Assembly: GCA_030533445.1 (NCBI GenBank)
Contig: CM060068.1
Coordinates: forward strand, 19,001,479-19,065,478
Reading direction: 5' to 3'
Origin: Cyprinodon diabolis
Taxonomy: Eukaryota; Chordata; Actinopteri; Cyprinodontiformes; Cyprinodontidae
Length of the DNA: 64,000 nt
In this document: positions 37,945-49,489 of the stretch, piece after piece
Layout: each line of letters starts with the position of its first letter
Numbering within the stretch: the stretch's first letter is position 1
The notes under the pieces: model-generated
Database searches by the model: none
Seen by the model: only the letters and a program-made list of their open reading frames with translations
What the model was told of the DNA's origin: nothing
Translations under genes and position numbers: made by a program

Positions 37945-40900
37945 CTAACTATAAGCTTTATCAAAAAGGAAAGTTTTAAGCCTAGTCTTAAAAGTAGACA
38001 GGGTGTCTGCCTCACGGACTAAAACTGGTAGTTGGTTCCACAGGAGAGGAGCCTGATAACTAAAAGATCTGCCTCCCATTCTACTTTTAGAAATTCTAGG
38101 AACCACTAGTAAACCTGCAGATTGAGAGCGAAGTGCTCTGTTAGGAACATAAGGAACAATCAGATCTCTGATATAAGATGGAGCTTGGCCATTTAAGGCT
38201 TTATATGTGAGAAGGAGGATTTTAAATTCTATTCTTGATTTAACAGGAAGCCAATGAAGAGAAGCCAGGATAGGAGAGATATGATCTCTCTTTTTAATTT
38301 TCATCAGAACTCTGGCTGCAGCATTTTGGATCAGCTGAAGGCTTTTAACTACAGTTTGTGGACTTCCTGATAGTAAAGAATTACAATAGTCCAGCCTTGA
38401 AGTAACAAATGCATGGACTAGTTTCTCAGCATCACCCCTGGACAGGAGATTTCTAATTTTTGCAATGTTCCTCAGATGAAAGAAAGAAATTCTAGAAACC
38501 TCTTTGATCTGGGATTTAAATGACAGGTCCTGATCAAAAATAACACCAAGATTTTTTACTTTATTATCTGAAATCAGTTTAATCCCATCCAAATGAAGTG
38601 ACTGGCTAATCAGCTTCTTTTTCAGAGACTCTGGTCCAAAGACTATAACTTCTGTTTTGTCTGCATTCAGAAGCAGAAAGTTAAGAGTCATCCAGGTTTT
38701 TATGTCTTCAAGACATGCCTGTAATCTATGTAATGGGTTAGCTTCATCTGGATTTATAGACAGATATAGCTGGGTATCATCAGCATAACAGTGGAAATTA
38801 ATCCCATGCTGTCCAATAACTCTACCGATTGGGAGCATGTATAAAGTAAAGAGAATTGGTCCTAGCACTGATCCCTGTGGTACTCCACAGGTAACCTTTG
38901 AGCGTGTTGAAGATCTATCATTAACATAAACAAACTGAATTCGATCAGATAGATAAGATTTAAACCAGTCTAGTGCTGTTCCTTTAATTCCAACAAAATA
39001 TTCAAGTCTTTCTAAAAGAATATTATGGTCAACTGTATCAAATGCAGCACTAAGATCCAACAGGACGAGCACAGATACAAGTCCATTATCTGAGGCCATG
39101 AGAATATCATTAGTGACTTTAACCAGAGCTGTTTCAGTGCTATGATGAGCTCTAAAGCCAGACTGAAACTCTTCAAAAAGTTCATTATGGTGTAAGTGGT
39201 CGCAAACTTGTTTGGCAACTACTTTCTCAAGAATTTTGGATAAGAAAGGAAGATTGGATATAGGTCTATAATTAACCAAGTCATCTGGGTCAAGAGATGG
39301 TTTCTTAAGCAGAGGTTTAATTACAGCAACCTTAAAAGTTTTAGGTACATATCCTTGTAACAGAGATAGATTAATCACATCTAAAATGGAGGAGGAGATC
39401 AAAGGGAATACCTCCTTAAATAACCTGGTTGGAACTGGATCTAACATACAAGTTGAAGGCTTAGATGAAGACAATAATTTTGATAATTCAGAAAGTTCAA
39501 CTGGATCAAAGCAGTCTAAACCCCGTTCAGATTCCATGACTACCTCAGGTACAATCGCGGATAGAGGAGTGCTTATGATCTTATTTTTAATAAGATCAAT
39601 CCTATTTATAAAGAATCCCATAAAATCATTGCTGCTAAGAGCAGGTGGAATGGACGGTTCAACAGAGCTATGGCTCTGGGTGAGTTTGGCAACTGTATTA
39701 AAAAGAAATCTAGGATTATTCTTATTCTCCTCTATTAATGAGGAGAAGTATGCTGCTCTTGCTTTACAAAGGGTCCTCTTATACAGCAGTAAACCATTTT
39801 TCCAGACTAGGAAGGACTCCTGCAGGCCTGTGGAGCGATATTTTCTCTCCAGTTTCCTAGCATTTTGCTTCAAAGTATGCAGCTCTGCATTAAACCAAGG
39901 AGCAAGCTTTCTATTTTCAACGGTTTTCATTTTCAAGGGAGCTGCGTTGTCTAAGGCAGTACGCAGAGAACTAGCAACCCCATCAACAAAATCATCAACC
40001 TGTGAAGGGGAATAAGCTATGCTTTTGCACTCTGCAGCACTGCTCAGCGACACAGAGGAGAGAGAAAGTGAAGCAGATTCTTTAAAATTTATAACTGCAC
40101 TATCTGATAAAGATCTACTAAAATTGAACCTTCTTTTGGGGGAGGAGAACTCTGTTAAAGTAATCCTGAAGGTTATTAGAAAGTGGTCAGAGAGGACAGG
40201 GTTGTGAGGAAATACTGTTATTTCTTCACATTCTATGCCGTATGTCAGCACAAGATCCAAAGTATGAAGATGAGAATGTGTGGGACTATTCACATTTTGA
40301 ACAAAGCCAATAGTGTCTAAGATAGCATTAAAGGCTGCTCTTAAGCTATCGCCTTCAATGTCAGCATGGATGTTAAAATCTCCCACTATGATGACCCTGT
40401 CAGTATTTAATACCAAATCAGAAAGGAACTCTGAAAACTCATCTAAAAATTCAGAGTAAGGACCTGGCGGACGATACAAAGTTACAAAAAGAAGAGGTTT
40501 TCTTGCCTTGAAATTTGGATGAGGGAAATTAAGGGTTAAATGTTCAAAAGAGTTGTAGGTATTAACTGTTTTGGGAGTAATCAGTAAGTCAGACTGGAAG
40601 ATTGTTGCTACTCCTCCTCCTCGCCCAGAACTTCTGGGTATGTGAAAATTTAAATAGCTTGAAGGAGTTGCCTCATTTATGCTCACATAATCCTCTTGCT
40701 GCAGCCAGGTTTCTGTAAGGCAAAACAAGTCAACGTGATTATCACAAATCAAGTCATTAACTAGCAGACTTTTAGAGGAAAGCGATCTTATGTTAAACAG
40801 ACCGCATTTAATTGTTTTAACTTTTTCCCCAATTGGAGTTATTTTGATTTTAATTAGATTATCATGATTTACTCCTTTGGGAATCTTTGCTAATTTATTA

Positions 40901-41007
40901 GATTTTGGTCGTGGGCAAGACACTGTCTGGATGGAGTAAAGAGTGGGTAACAGTAGAGAAGCTGCAGAGATGTGTGTTAAACTACAACTCTGCTTCCTGG
41001 TCTGCAC
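37945..41007 (-). CDS. LINE ORF2: endonuclease-reverse transcriptase, uninterrupted
   Basis: The 1020-residue frame has no stop or shift. The apurinic-type endonuclease shows N72 (FNIRSL), E99 (LTETWL), D210 and N212 (GDFNIHAD) and the SDH triad at 273-275. The RT shows [17 protein letters not shown] (578-594), D650 in [15 protein letters not shown] (707-712) and YADD (740-743). A C-terminal region with [15 protein letters not shown] follows, common to L2/CR1 elements. It nicks target DNA and copies its own RNA there. The start lies 10 bp below the ORF1 stop. All catalytic residues are in place, so the protein could be active, but the copy lacks its 5' end and promoter. Confidence 0.85.
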   Translation of the reverse strand: MQTRKQSCSLTHISAASLLLPTLYSIQTVSCPRPKSNKLAKIPKGVNHDNLIKIKITPIGEKVKTIKCGLFNIRSLSSKSLLVNDLICDNHVDLFCLTETWLQQEDYVSINEATPSSYLNFHIPRSSGRGGGVATIFQSDLLITPKTVNTYNSFEHLTLNFPHPNFKARKPLLFVTLYRPPGPYSEFLDEFSEFLSDLVLNTDRVIIVGDFNIHADIEGDSLRAAFNAILDTIGFVQNVNSPTHSHLHTLDLVLTYGIECEEITVFPHNPVLSDHFLITFRITLTEFSSPKRRFNFSRSLSDSAVINFKESASLSLSSVSLSSAAECKSIAYSPSQVDDFVDGVASSLRTALDNAAPLKMKTVENRKLAPWFNAELHTLKQNARKLERKYRSTGLQESFLVWKNGLLLYKRTLCKARAAYFSSLIEENKNNPRFLFNTVAKLTQSHSSVEPSIPPALSSNDFMGFFINRIDLIKNKIISTPLSAIVPEVVMESERGLDCFDPVELSELSKLLSSSKPSTCMLDPVPTRLFKEVFPLISSSILDVINLSLLQGYVPKTFKVAVIKPLLKKPSLDPDDLVNYRPISNLPFLSKILEKVVAKQVCDHLHHNELFEEFQSGFRAHHSTETALVKVTNDILMASDNGLVSVLVLLDLSAAFDTVDHNILLERLEYFVGIKGTALDWFKSYLSDRIQFVYVNDRSSTRSKVTCGVPQGSVLGPILFTLYMLPIGRVIGQHGINFHCYADDTQLYLSINPDEANPLHRLQACLEDIKTWMTLNFLLLNADKTEVIVFGPESLKKKLISQSLHLDGIKLISDNKVKNLGVIFDQDLSFKSQIKEVSRISFFHLRNIAKIRNLLSRGDAEKLVHAFVTSRLDYCNSLLSGSPQTVVKSLQLIQNAAARVLMKIKKRDHISPILASLHWLPVKSRIEFKILLLTYKALNGQAPSYIRDLIVPYVPNRALRSQSAGLLVVPRISKSRMGGRSFSYQAPLLWNQLPVLVREADTLSTFKTRLKTFLFDKAYS

Positions 41008-41016
41008 CCTGGGTGG

Positions 41017-41405
41017 TCAGGGTTTTGGAGGACTAATAAATGTGGCCAGATTCCTAGAAAGAAGAGCTGCACCATCCAAAGTGGGATGGATGCCGTCTCT
41101 CCGAATCAGACCAGGCTTTCCCCAAAAGGATTGCCAATTATTAATGTAGCCCACGTTGTTTTCAGGACACCACCTAGACAACCAGCGGTTGAATGACGAC
41201 ATGCGGCTAAACATGTCATCACTGGTCAGATCAGGGAGGGGACCAGAGAAAATTACGGAGTCCGACATTTTTTTGGCAAACTTACACACCGAAGCAACAC
41301 TAATTTTAGTGACCTCCGATCAGCGTAACCGGGTGTCATTACCACCAGCGTGAATAACAATCTTACTGTATTTAACCTTATCCTTAGCCAGCAGTTTCAG
41401 GTAGG
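41017..41405 (-). pseudogene. LINE ORF1 C-terminal part with SGNH esterase-like domain
   Basis: On the minus strand the frame reads YLKLLAKDKVKYSKIVIHAG, then GNDTRL, and ends near DGIHPTLDGAALLSRNL. GGND and DGIH match blocks III and V of SGNH/GDSL hydrolases, the Asp-x-x-His pair being catalytic. An esterase-type ORF1 is known for CR1/L2 LINEs. An in-frame TGA directly after NDTRLR (around 41320) interrupts it, probably from a CGA codon. The serine block is lost with the 5' truncation. Its stop at 41017 precedes ORF2 by 10 bp. Confidence 0.7.
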
Positions 41406-42780
41406 TAAAAGCTTTAGGTACATATCCCTGTAACAGAGATAGATTAATCACATCTAAAATGGAGGAGGAGATCAAAGGGAATACCTCCTTAAATAATCTG
41501 GTTGGAACTGGATCTAACATACAAGTTGAAGGCTTAGATGAAGACAATAATTTTGATAATTCAGAAAGTTCAACTGGATTAAGTTCAGATTCCATGACTA
41601 CCTCAGGTACAATCGCGGATAGAGGAGTGCTTATGATCTTATTTTTAATAAGATCAATCTTATTTATAAAGAATCCCATAAAATCATTGCTGCTAAGAGC
41701 AGGTGGAATGGACGGTTCAACAGAGCTATGGCTCTGGGTGAGTTTGGCAACTGTATTAAAAAGAAATCTAGGATTATTCTTATTCTCCTCTATTAATGAG
41801 GAGAAGTATGCTGCTCTTGCTTTACAAAGGGTCCTCTTATACAGCAGTAAACCATTTTTCCAGACTAGGAAGGACTCCCGCTGGCCTGTGGAGCGATATT
41901 TTCTCTCCAGTTTCCTAGCATTTTGCTTCAAAGTACGCAGCTCTGCATTAAACCAAGGAGCAAGCTTTCTATTTTTAAAGGTTTTCATTTTCAAAGGAGC
42001 TGCGTTGTCTAAGGCAGTACGCAGAGAACTAGCAACCCCATCAACAAAATCATCAACCTGTGAAGGGGAATAAGCTATGCTTTTGCACTGCTCAGCGACA
42101 CAGAGGAGAGAGAAAGTGAAGCAGATTCTTTAAAATTTATAACTGCACTATCTGATAAAGATCTACTAAAATTGAACCTTCTTTTGGGGGAGGAGAACTC
42201 TGTTAAAGTAATCCTGAAGGTTATTAGAAAGTGGTCAGAGAGGACAGGGTTGTGAGGAAATACTGTTATTTCTTCACATTCTATGCCGTATGTCAGCACA
42301 AGATCCAAAGTATGAAGATGAGAATGTGTGGGACTATTCACATTTTGAACAAAGCCAATAGTGTCTAAGATAGCATTAAAGGCTGCTCTTAAGCTATCGC
42401 CTTCAATGTCAGCATGGATGTTAAAATCTCCCACTATGATGACCCTGTCAGTATTTAATACCAAATCACAAAGGAACTCTGAAAACTCATCTAAAAATTC
42501 AGAGTAAGGACCTGGCGGACGATACAAAGTTACAAAAAGAAGAGGTTTTCTTGCCTTGAAATTTGGATGAGGGAAATTAAGGGTTAAATGTTCAAAAGAG
42601 TTGTAGGTATTAACTGTTTTGGGAGTAATCAGTAAGTCAGACTGGAAGATTGTTGCTACTCCTCCTCCTCGCCCAGAACTTCTGGGTATGTGAAAATTTA
42701 AATAGCTTGAAGGAGTTGCCTCGTTTATGCTCACATAATCCTCTTGCTGCAGCCAGGTTTCTGTAAGGCAAAACAAGTCA
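41406..42780 (-). pseudogene. ORF2 fragment of copy A: endonuclease half
   Basis: Two frames, 42776-42075 and 41994-41406, carry the endonuclease from LTETWLQQ through GDFNIHAD and SDHF, then the linker up to [11 protein letters not shown] 10-bp deletion between short GCAC repeats near 42090 separates them. Relative to copy B a 15-bp in-frame loss lies near 41580. At 41405 the frame runs by chance into the ORF1 of copy B. Confidence 0.85.
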
Positions 42781-44360
42781 ATAGTAATATATATAAATTA
42801 TTACTTTTGTCCGCTTTAAGTTATTTCTTTCACCGTTGTGGGTTTTCTTTTTTCATTAAATAAAAGACAAAAATTATGTCTTGTGTACAGTTACAAATAG
42901 ATGCTTTCTAGAATATATACGCTGTCTTTTTCAGTTCCATCATGATTTTTTCCAGGAACATTTCTAAAGTCTAATCTTATTTCATGTCTAATCCTTAATT
43001 AAGCTCAGTCCTAGAAGTATTCAATCTGTGTGCACTCTAATGGCTAAGGACAAGATCTAGAGAGCAGATAGGACAAATGTTCTGGCTTTGTGGCTCATTA
43101 GCCTGCACTTTATTGTCCTGCAAATAAGTGGATCAACAGTATACGCTGCCCTGTAATCTGGTTATTAGCATGATGGAGCATGATGATAGCTTGTCTGCAT
43201 TGTTGAAGAAATCCTGATGGATGCCCAAACCACAAAAACATTGCAGTTACTAATGCACTGGGAGTGTTAACACTTACTGACCCACTTGGGGTGAAGTGGA
43301 AGTGAAGTGGCTAGTATGTAGAGATAACAAATGCTTACAAAAAAAGAACGTCTTTTCTTAACATCAACCCTATACAGTCCAGTTTTTTCATTATTACTGC
43401 ACGAAGAAGCATGAAGACACTGACCCGAGGGCTGGGCGTCAACCCCATGAAGTCATTTCCCCAGAGTCTGTAATTATATTGGACCCTCCCCTCTGTGCCA
43501 CCGCCCCCAGAGTGAAGGCGTCTTTGTTGTCTCTGCTGGAGGCAGGTGTATTCAAAGCCCAACCAATAAGCTCCTCTACTATATTTACAGAGATCTGGTT
43601 TTGGCTCATGTTTTCTTAGGTTGTTACATCTTCTCAAAATAAAATTTATAATCAGCTTAATTAGTCCTGTTTATGAAATCAAAGAGAATGCTTTTTAATT
43701 TGATTTCTTTTTGTTTGCATGGATTTTTAGAGAATTACATACAGGCAGATTTTCTTTTGTGGGTTATAATATTGTATTTTAAGTACCTTGAGACAACATT
43801 TCTTTTAAATGCTATTGTTTTAAAAATCTACAAGACTTAATCTGCCATAGAAGCATAATGAAGGCAATTTAAATATAAAACTAGTGCTATTCATTGTGGT
43901 AGCAGGAAATTAATCAAGAATAACCATTAATTACAGTTGGTTCATTTGCCTCCTATTTTGCTTTCTGAAGAATTCTTATACCTTTGCAAACATGTGCAGA
44001 TGAAACTTCGATGATTTGTATTTGTAAAAAAAAAAAAAGTTTGTTTATATATTTATGCTTTTGCCTCCAATATTTAACAAAGCTTTTTTTCCTCTTAAAA
44101 CTTGATTAAGCACAAAAATATAAAGGTTGCATTGTGGACAACCCTCTTTGATTTCTTATTTCCAAGGTCTTTTCCCTCCAACTCACAGCACAGTTTAAAT
44201 ATTTACTATTAGCACCAAATTCCTCTGAAATGACCTTTGGTCACTCTGCTCGGGTTTTTCCTCTAGGCTCATAATCTATTTTATCCTATTTTGATTTATT
44301 CCATTATTCATAAATTACTTGTGGGCTTTATTTGTTTTAATATAGTATAAAACATTTTCA
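42781..44360. other. Unassigned stretch
   Basis: No element or gene recognised. A 100-codon minus-strand frame at 43335-43637 has no motif or splice context. Confidence 0.55.
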
Positions 44361-44500
44361 ATTCAATTCAAAAATTCTTTATTCATCCCAAAAATGAGAA
44401 ATTTCTGTTTCAGTACAGCCCTTCCAAGAAAAGACAAAACACAGACATATATGGGGGGACGCAGTTTCCGAGGTCTTGTTACTGTGAAGGAGCTGCCCTT
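44361..44500 (-). repeat. LINE-type 3' tail
   Basis: TTCAATTCAATTCAAAAATT followed by CTTTATTCATCCCAAAAATG and CAGTACAGCCCTTCCAAG resembles the 3' end of a common fish non-LTR element on the minus strand. No coding part is attached. Confidence 0.4.
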
Positions 44501-45465
44501 ACATTAATTTAGATATAAAAAAAGAAAGAAAAAAAATCACACTTTATAGACTTTTACACAGAAGGAAATGTTTTCAACCTGAAGTCACTAAAGAATTAGC
44601 AGTTTAATGTTTTTGAACATAATCTTTCAAGATTTACGTTAAAATCAATTGAGAAATGATTACAAGGGTGATGAATCACATGGTGAGAAACTGCTGGGAA
44701 TTCCTTAAAAGTCTTTGTTTCAATCTGGAGCTCAGGGTACAGCCTGGAATGTACCTTATCTGTCTTCTCAGGCTTTGAATGCCCCCTGAGTCACTGCCAG
44801 ACTAATACTCTGGAATCTAAGAGGAATCTGATTCGCAAAAAACAAATCAATAAACAAAAACATACCAGACCATTCACAAAATACCCCTGCTATGTTTGTG
44901 CTCTATGACATTTTGCAGATCCGGCGTTGTTCTCCGGGTCTCTTTAAATAATCAAGCCATAAAAATGAATTGGATTAGAAACAGACAGCCGTCTTAGTGT
45001 GGGAGTTTTTAAAACAGGAGACTCAACAAACAAACAGGAAGATGAACTTGTAGGGGAGCATGGGAAGAGTGTGAGTTGGCTCTCATTGGTAGGTATAGTA
45101 TGCCTTTGGGGCACATGCTTGTCTAAAGAGGACTGTCTGTGGTGGTAGTCTGGGGGTTGGGATTTAATAGCACTTAACTCCCAGAGATGCATCATAGCAC
45201 ATAAAAAGGTCTTCTACCGCCCAAATGAATCACATGATACCTATTTTTAAAATTCCTCTTTTCAAATCCAAACAGTGAGTTATGCTCCAATTTTCAAAGA
45301 ACAGTCAGGATCTAGCAGTATGGCTGTAAAATTTGATCTGAAACCTAATTTTGTAATGTGGCTATAAATGAGTACTGCACCAACAGAGGCTTTTCATAAA
45401 AATGCAGTAATTGAGGTAATTTGATCTTCAGATAAATAGCTGAACATGGTTTTTATTCACTGTGT
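44501..45465. other. Unassigned stretch
   Basis: AT-rich DNA without recognisable genes or repeats. Confidence 0.6.
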
Positions 45466-45648
45466 GGTGGCGGCCTAGTGGTTGGAATCCTGAGGTTCTG
45501 AGTTCGAGCCCCACTCCCACGGACTGCCACTGGTTCTCTGAGCTAAGCTCTTAACCCCACACTGCTCCCCAGGCACCCCACAATGCCACCCCACTGCTCC
45601 CCAAGCATTTGGAAAGGTAAATTTGTGATAATTAAAGTTCCACTATTA
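45466..45648 (+). mobile_element. tRNA-derived SINE
   Basis: An A-box-like TGGCGGCCTAGTGGTTGG is followed about 30 bp later by a B-box-like GAGTTCGAGCCCC, the RNA polymerase III promoter layout of a tRNA head. A body rich in CCCCACTGCTCCCCA and a tail GTGATAATTAAAGTTCC follow, as in common fish SINEs. Confidence 0.7.
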
Positions 45649-45879
45649 AACATATGCACCAACCCTGCACATTTTACACGTGTTCCCCCTGAACATACAA
45701 TAATGATCTTATTCCTTTAAGGAATTCAGTATGCTTACATCCTGTATAAAATGACATAACTTCCAGCCCAAGATGATTACACAAGCAAAAACTTTCCTAA
45801 TTATTTCTTCCTAATTATTAGACACTTTAAAAGAACCGGGTTGAACCAAATTTGGGGTCAAATCTGGCATCAATCTTAT

Positions 45880-46520
45880 TTATTCAGCAAGGCGATGGAA
45901 ACATTCCTCTGTTATTTTGGTCCAGATTGACATTTGTTTGTTGCACGTCCATGATTGCAAACTATTAAACTAGGATTTGGCGATAATGATGGCCATTGGA
46001 AGGCTTTGTGTTCATATATGAACAAGGTCGGCAACAGTGTCCAGGTATCGATTTGGTGTTCACAGGCTGCTCTGAGGGGCCTGAAGCGCTTTACCGTTAT
46101 ACCATTACCATCAGCCTGATGACATATGTCACGAGATTATAAAGATTATGCCATTTTGTTTAAAAAATCGTGACTCATCAGAACAAGTGAAATTTTCCCA
46201 ATTTCCTTTTGAATTTTGGTGGACCTGAGAAAACAGTGTTCAGCTTCCTACTGAGGCAGCAGGTAAAGCACACGGACCACAGCAGCAGAACTTTATCTTT
46301 CAGTGTTTTCTTTTTTTTTTTTTTTTTTTATAAACGGTGACATCAACAAGCTATATTCTACACAACTGGCACTTATTTTCTGTTTTGGACCATTTTCTAT
46401 AACCAGATGGTTGTAAATTCATATTCTAGTAGCTGTGAGGAATTCTCAGACTGGCTAATCTGCCACTGACAAGTACTATTATAAGATCAAAGCCAATTAA
46501 ATCTCCCTTTGACCCACAGT
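45880..46520 (-). mobile_element. Old, decayed copy of the Tc1 family found at 49490
   Basis: Short blocks match the intact element in order and orientation: TTGGTCCAGATTGACAT, GTTGCACGTCCATGATTGCA, ATGGCCATTGGAAGGC and TTTTGGACCATTTTCTATAA. Divergence is heavy and no reading frame survives. Confidence 0.55.
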
Positions 46521-46556
46521 TTTACCACAAAAGATGCATTAAATTGCTGACATCTG

Positions 46557-47206
46557 ACTTAGACTAACTTTATTGTCATTTTTTATACACAGTATACAAA
46601 ATGAAATTTCGATACATACACCTTCTCGACAGTGAATGGGCAGCAACTTAGCAATGAAATGAACATTTGCATTTAAAAAGTGGAGCAATGATCAAAATGT
46701 AAAGAGTGTAGGAGCGAGATTGTGCAAAAGATATTGATATGGAAGGTTCTGAGGAGTTCAAAACAAAAAATAGATACGGTGCAAAATGCAGTAGAAACAC
46801 TAAGTTGAGTTATATTTTGAAGATTCTCCATGTAGTGCAAACATGATGTTATCAGTGTGATGCAAACTCTCCATTTGTGACTTGATTAGAGTTTTCGACA
46901 GTTCGACAGTCTTATGGCATGGGGGGAAAAGCTGTTGCAGAACCTGCTGGACCTGCATTAAATGCTTCGAAGTCTCTTTCCAGAGGGCAGCAGGGAGAAC
47001 AGTCTATGGTGGGAGTGTGAGGGGTCGCTGATGATGTCATGGGCTCAGGACATGCTGCGCTTGTATGAAATGTCTTTTACGGAGCGGTGTGGAGCCCTGG
47101 TGATTTTCTCTGCATTCTTCCAATCTGAGGTGCTGCAGCCTCCACACCACACAGTGAGACAGCTGGTCAGAATGCTCTCTATGGTGCTTGGCTTGGGAGC
47201 TGAAAT
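46557..47206 (-). mobile_element. LINE fragment: ORF2 C-terminus and 3' UTR (Rex1/CR1-like)
   Basis: On the minus strand the translation gives SILTSCLTVWCGGCSTSDWK, ITRAPHRSVKDI and, in the next frame, ISDPSHSHHRLFSLLPSGKR. This is the characteristic end of an ORF2 shared by several fish LINEs. The tail ends GACAATAAAGTTAGTCTAAG at 46557. Frame shifts make it inactive. The same tail is seen at 32597. Confidence 0.7.
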
Positions 47207-47621
47207 TTGAACAAAGTTGAAACACATTTTGAATTTATTTTGACCAGAGCATAATAATAAGGGTTTCAAGATCTAAAGCTTACTTCATGCTGTCAAACAG
47301 GTGCTAATTAAGTTATTTCTTTACTCTACAGGTCAGGGATTCCTCAATTATAATCAAGGGTCACTAATGAATTAAGCTTTCATAACAATTTGATAGATTC
47401 TAGTTGGTTCATGATATAACAAAAAGATTAGGTTGAGGTTCAGATGTGGCCAGGTTGGCTAGGACAGCTCACTCTCTGTTAGCAAAAGAAATCATTAACA
47501 TTTTTGGAGGGGGGATCTGGAATGAAAGAAATTTGTAAGGGCTTAAATAAGCTTCCACAGCATTTTACACCATTATTCAACATGCATTTATGGTAGTTTC
47601 TGAGGCTGTGGATCAATAGCC
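47207..47621 (+). repeat. Left arm of a 0.42-kb inverted duplication
   Basis: The arm runs from AAATTTGAACAAAGTTGAAAC to GAGGCTGTGGATCAATAGCC and is the reverse complement, with scattered substitutions, of 48831-49252. Shared blocks include GGTCAGGGATTCCTCAATTA and AGGACAGCTCACTCTC. Confidence 0.8.
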
Positions 47622-48830
47622 TACTAAATAGAAGCAGCTAAGCAATTCTAGCCACCAAAAGAGGACAAGATAAACATATAAGTTAAACCATGCTTTGAGT
47701 AAGAATGTGCACAAGTTGATGATTTTAAAGACCTGGTTATTTCAATCTGTAACGTTCTAGACTGTCTGCTGCCTTTAAAATATAGAAGTTTCCTCAATAA
47801 GACATACTGCAGTATACAGTATACATTTAACCTTACAGTTACCTGTAAGGTTAAATGTGTTAGAGGTCTGTTAACTTTTGTAACGTCATGGGTGCAAACA
47901 GAACACACCAAAAAAAGCCTAATATAAAAAAAATCAACTATAATCTGATTGTTTTTACTTAAATAACATATATTCTCTTCATTGAACCTTTAATGTCTCA
48001 TAACACTAGCAAATATTCTTGCTATAGGTGTTAGTAATGCTTTGTATTGGAGACAAACTGGCTCAGTCATGTTCCCTGTAATTCAATAAACGCTGCAGAC
48101 GGATTCATCATCGACCGAATTTACACCTTAATGTCTTGCTCTCCGCTGGAGTGATGCAATAAATATTGAATTATTTCTGTTAGGTGTTCTGTTTGTTTTT
48201 CTGGATGTCTGCTCTTTTTTTCCGTATCTATCTTTGTTGATTTATAATAGATTAAATCCGTTTTGACCTTTTTGTCACCTTCCCCTCTGTTTGTTTTGTT
48301 CCATGGGTGTGTCCAATAGTTTAATCCACTGCTCCCCTGCCTTAATGGGGTCCTATCATGTGAGAGATGTACAACCCTGATCCTTTGAACATTGCTAATT
48401 CTATTTGGGAAATTAAGAAGAAAAAGTTGTTCCGTCTTACCCCTGTTCAGTATGATTTCATTATTAGTCACTTCAAAATCACAAAAAGTCTACATACTGA
48501 CTGCTGCCATCGGCCTGAAGCATAAATTACAACAAGCGGCTGCTGTTTTGATGACATAACTCTATGCGGATCAATAGCATCCACTGTTAAAGCAGCAAAT
48601 GTGGATGGGGAGGTTTTATGTAACCAAAAACCTTCAGTAGACCCATAATATGGTCTGAGTGGGACTGAGGTTTTAGAGATGCTAACCACTGACTCTCAGC
48701 CAGCGGGAGGCTTTAGCAGATGTCACAAGGTCAGTCTTTACAATTATTTGTCATGAGCTATCAAAAGGGGCCCTAAGGTGACCGGAATGACTTTGCCCGC
48801 GGTGAATTGTTATATTTGCGGGGTAAATTG
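47622..48830. other. Spacer between the inverted arms
   Basis: This 1.2-kb stretch contains a perfect hairpin at 47823-47858. A 116-codon minus-strand frame at 48121-48471 has no recognisable domain. Nothing else recognised. Confidence 0.5.
47823..47858. repeat. Perfect 16-bp stem, 4-nt loop hairpin
   Basis: ACATTTAACCTTACAG, loop TTAC, then the exact reverse complement. There is no T run after it, so a transcription terminator is not suggested. Confidence 0.85.
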
Positions 48831-49252
48831 TTGGCTATTGATCCACAGCCTCAGAAACTACCATAAATGCACAATGAATAATGGTGTAAAATGCTGTGGA
48901 AGCTTATTTAAGCTCTTACAAATTTATTTCATTCCAGATCCCCCCCAAGAAATGTTAATGATTTCTTTTGCTAACGGAGAGTGAGCTGTCCTAGCCAACC
49001 TGGCCACATCTGAAGCTCAACCTAATCTTTTTGTTATATCATGAACCAACTAGAATTTATTAAATTGTTCCGAAAGCTTACTTCAGTTTTATGACCCTCG
49101 ATAATAATTGAGGAATCCCTGACCTGTAGAGTAAAGAAATAACTGAAATAGCACCAGTTTGACAGCATGAAGTAGGCTTTAGATCTTGAAACCCATATTA
49201 TTATGCTCTGATCAAAATAAATGTAAAACGCGTTTCAAATTTGTTCAATTTG
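48831..49252 (-). repeat. Right arm of the 0.42-kb inverted duplication
   Basis: Reverse complement of 47207-47621. Its outer end is followed within a few bases by a run of about 19 A residues (from 49257), which suggests that an RNA-mediated or LINE-associated event took part in its formation. Confidence 0.8.
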
Positions 49253-49489
49253 CTACAAAAAAAAAAAAAAAAAAAGTACATGGAGGATTGCCAGAACTTT
49301 TAGGAAACTATCTCTCAGACAAATTAAACATTTTGGAAGGGTGTAGGTCTCAGCATATCTGGCCTAAAACGAATGACGATCCAACCATGATAGTTTCTGG
49401 ATACTTTACCTCCTCAAGATCTGGATGACTAAAAATCACTGATGAAACAATGAGTTTTGTGTTCCAGCATATAATCCCACAGAAGAATA

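Larger units (their letters stand above)
37212..41405 (-). mobile_element. L2/CR1-type LINE (copy B), inserted into copy A
   Basis: Copy B runs from a TGAATTGAATTGAATT tail (37212) up to a 5' truncation inside ORF1 (41405). TAAAA lies at both edges (37207-37211 and 41406-41410), a plausible short target duplication. Removing copy B restores continuous ORF2 sequence in copy A. Part of ORF1 and a full ORF2 are present. Near identity to copy A shows the family moved recently. Confidence 0.85.
35101..42780 (-). mobile_element. L2/CR1-type LINE (copy A), split by a second copy
   Basis: Copy A consists of 35101-37211 (C-terminal RT half and 3' UTR) and 41406-42780 (endonuclease half). The two parts match adjacent regions of one ORF2. 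The 3' end on the minus strand finishes with repeated TGAATTGAAT after ATAAATAAACTGAATTG. The 5' end stops inside the endonuclease domain at 42780, typical of incomplete reverse transcription. Together they span about 3.5 kb. Reading-frame defects include a 10-bp deletion near 42090 and a 1-bp loss near 35847. Confidence 0.85.

Noticed and set aside
39386..40015. Plus-strand open frames over the LINE (also 41459-42073 and 40019-40207)
   Set aside because: They are antisense shadows of ORF2, which has clear endonuclease and RT motifs on the minus strand.
43335..43637. 100-codon minus-strand open frame with Gly-rich stretch
   Set aside because: No motif, start context or splice sites consistent with a gene.
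48121..48471. 116-codon minus-strand open frame
   Set aside because: No domain, splice context or repetitive-element similarity recognised; length is compatible with chance.
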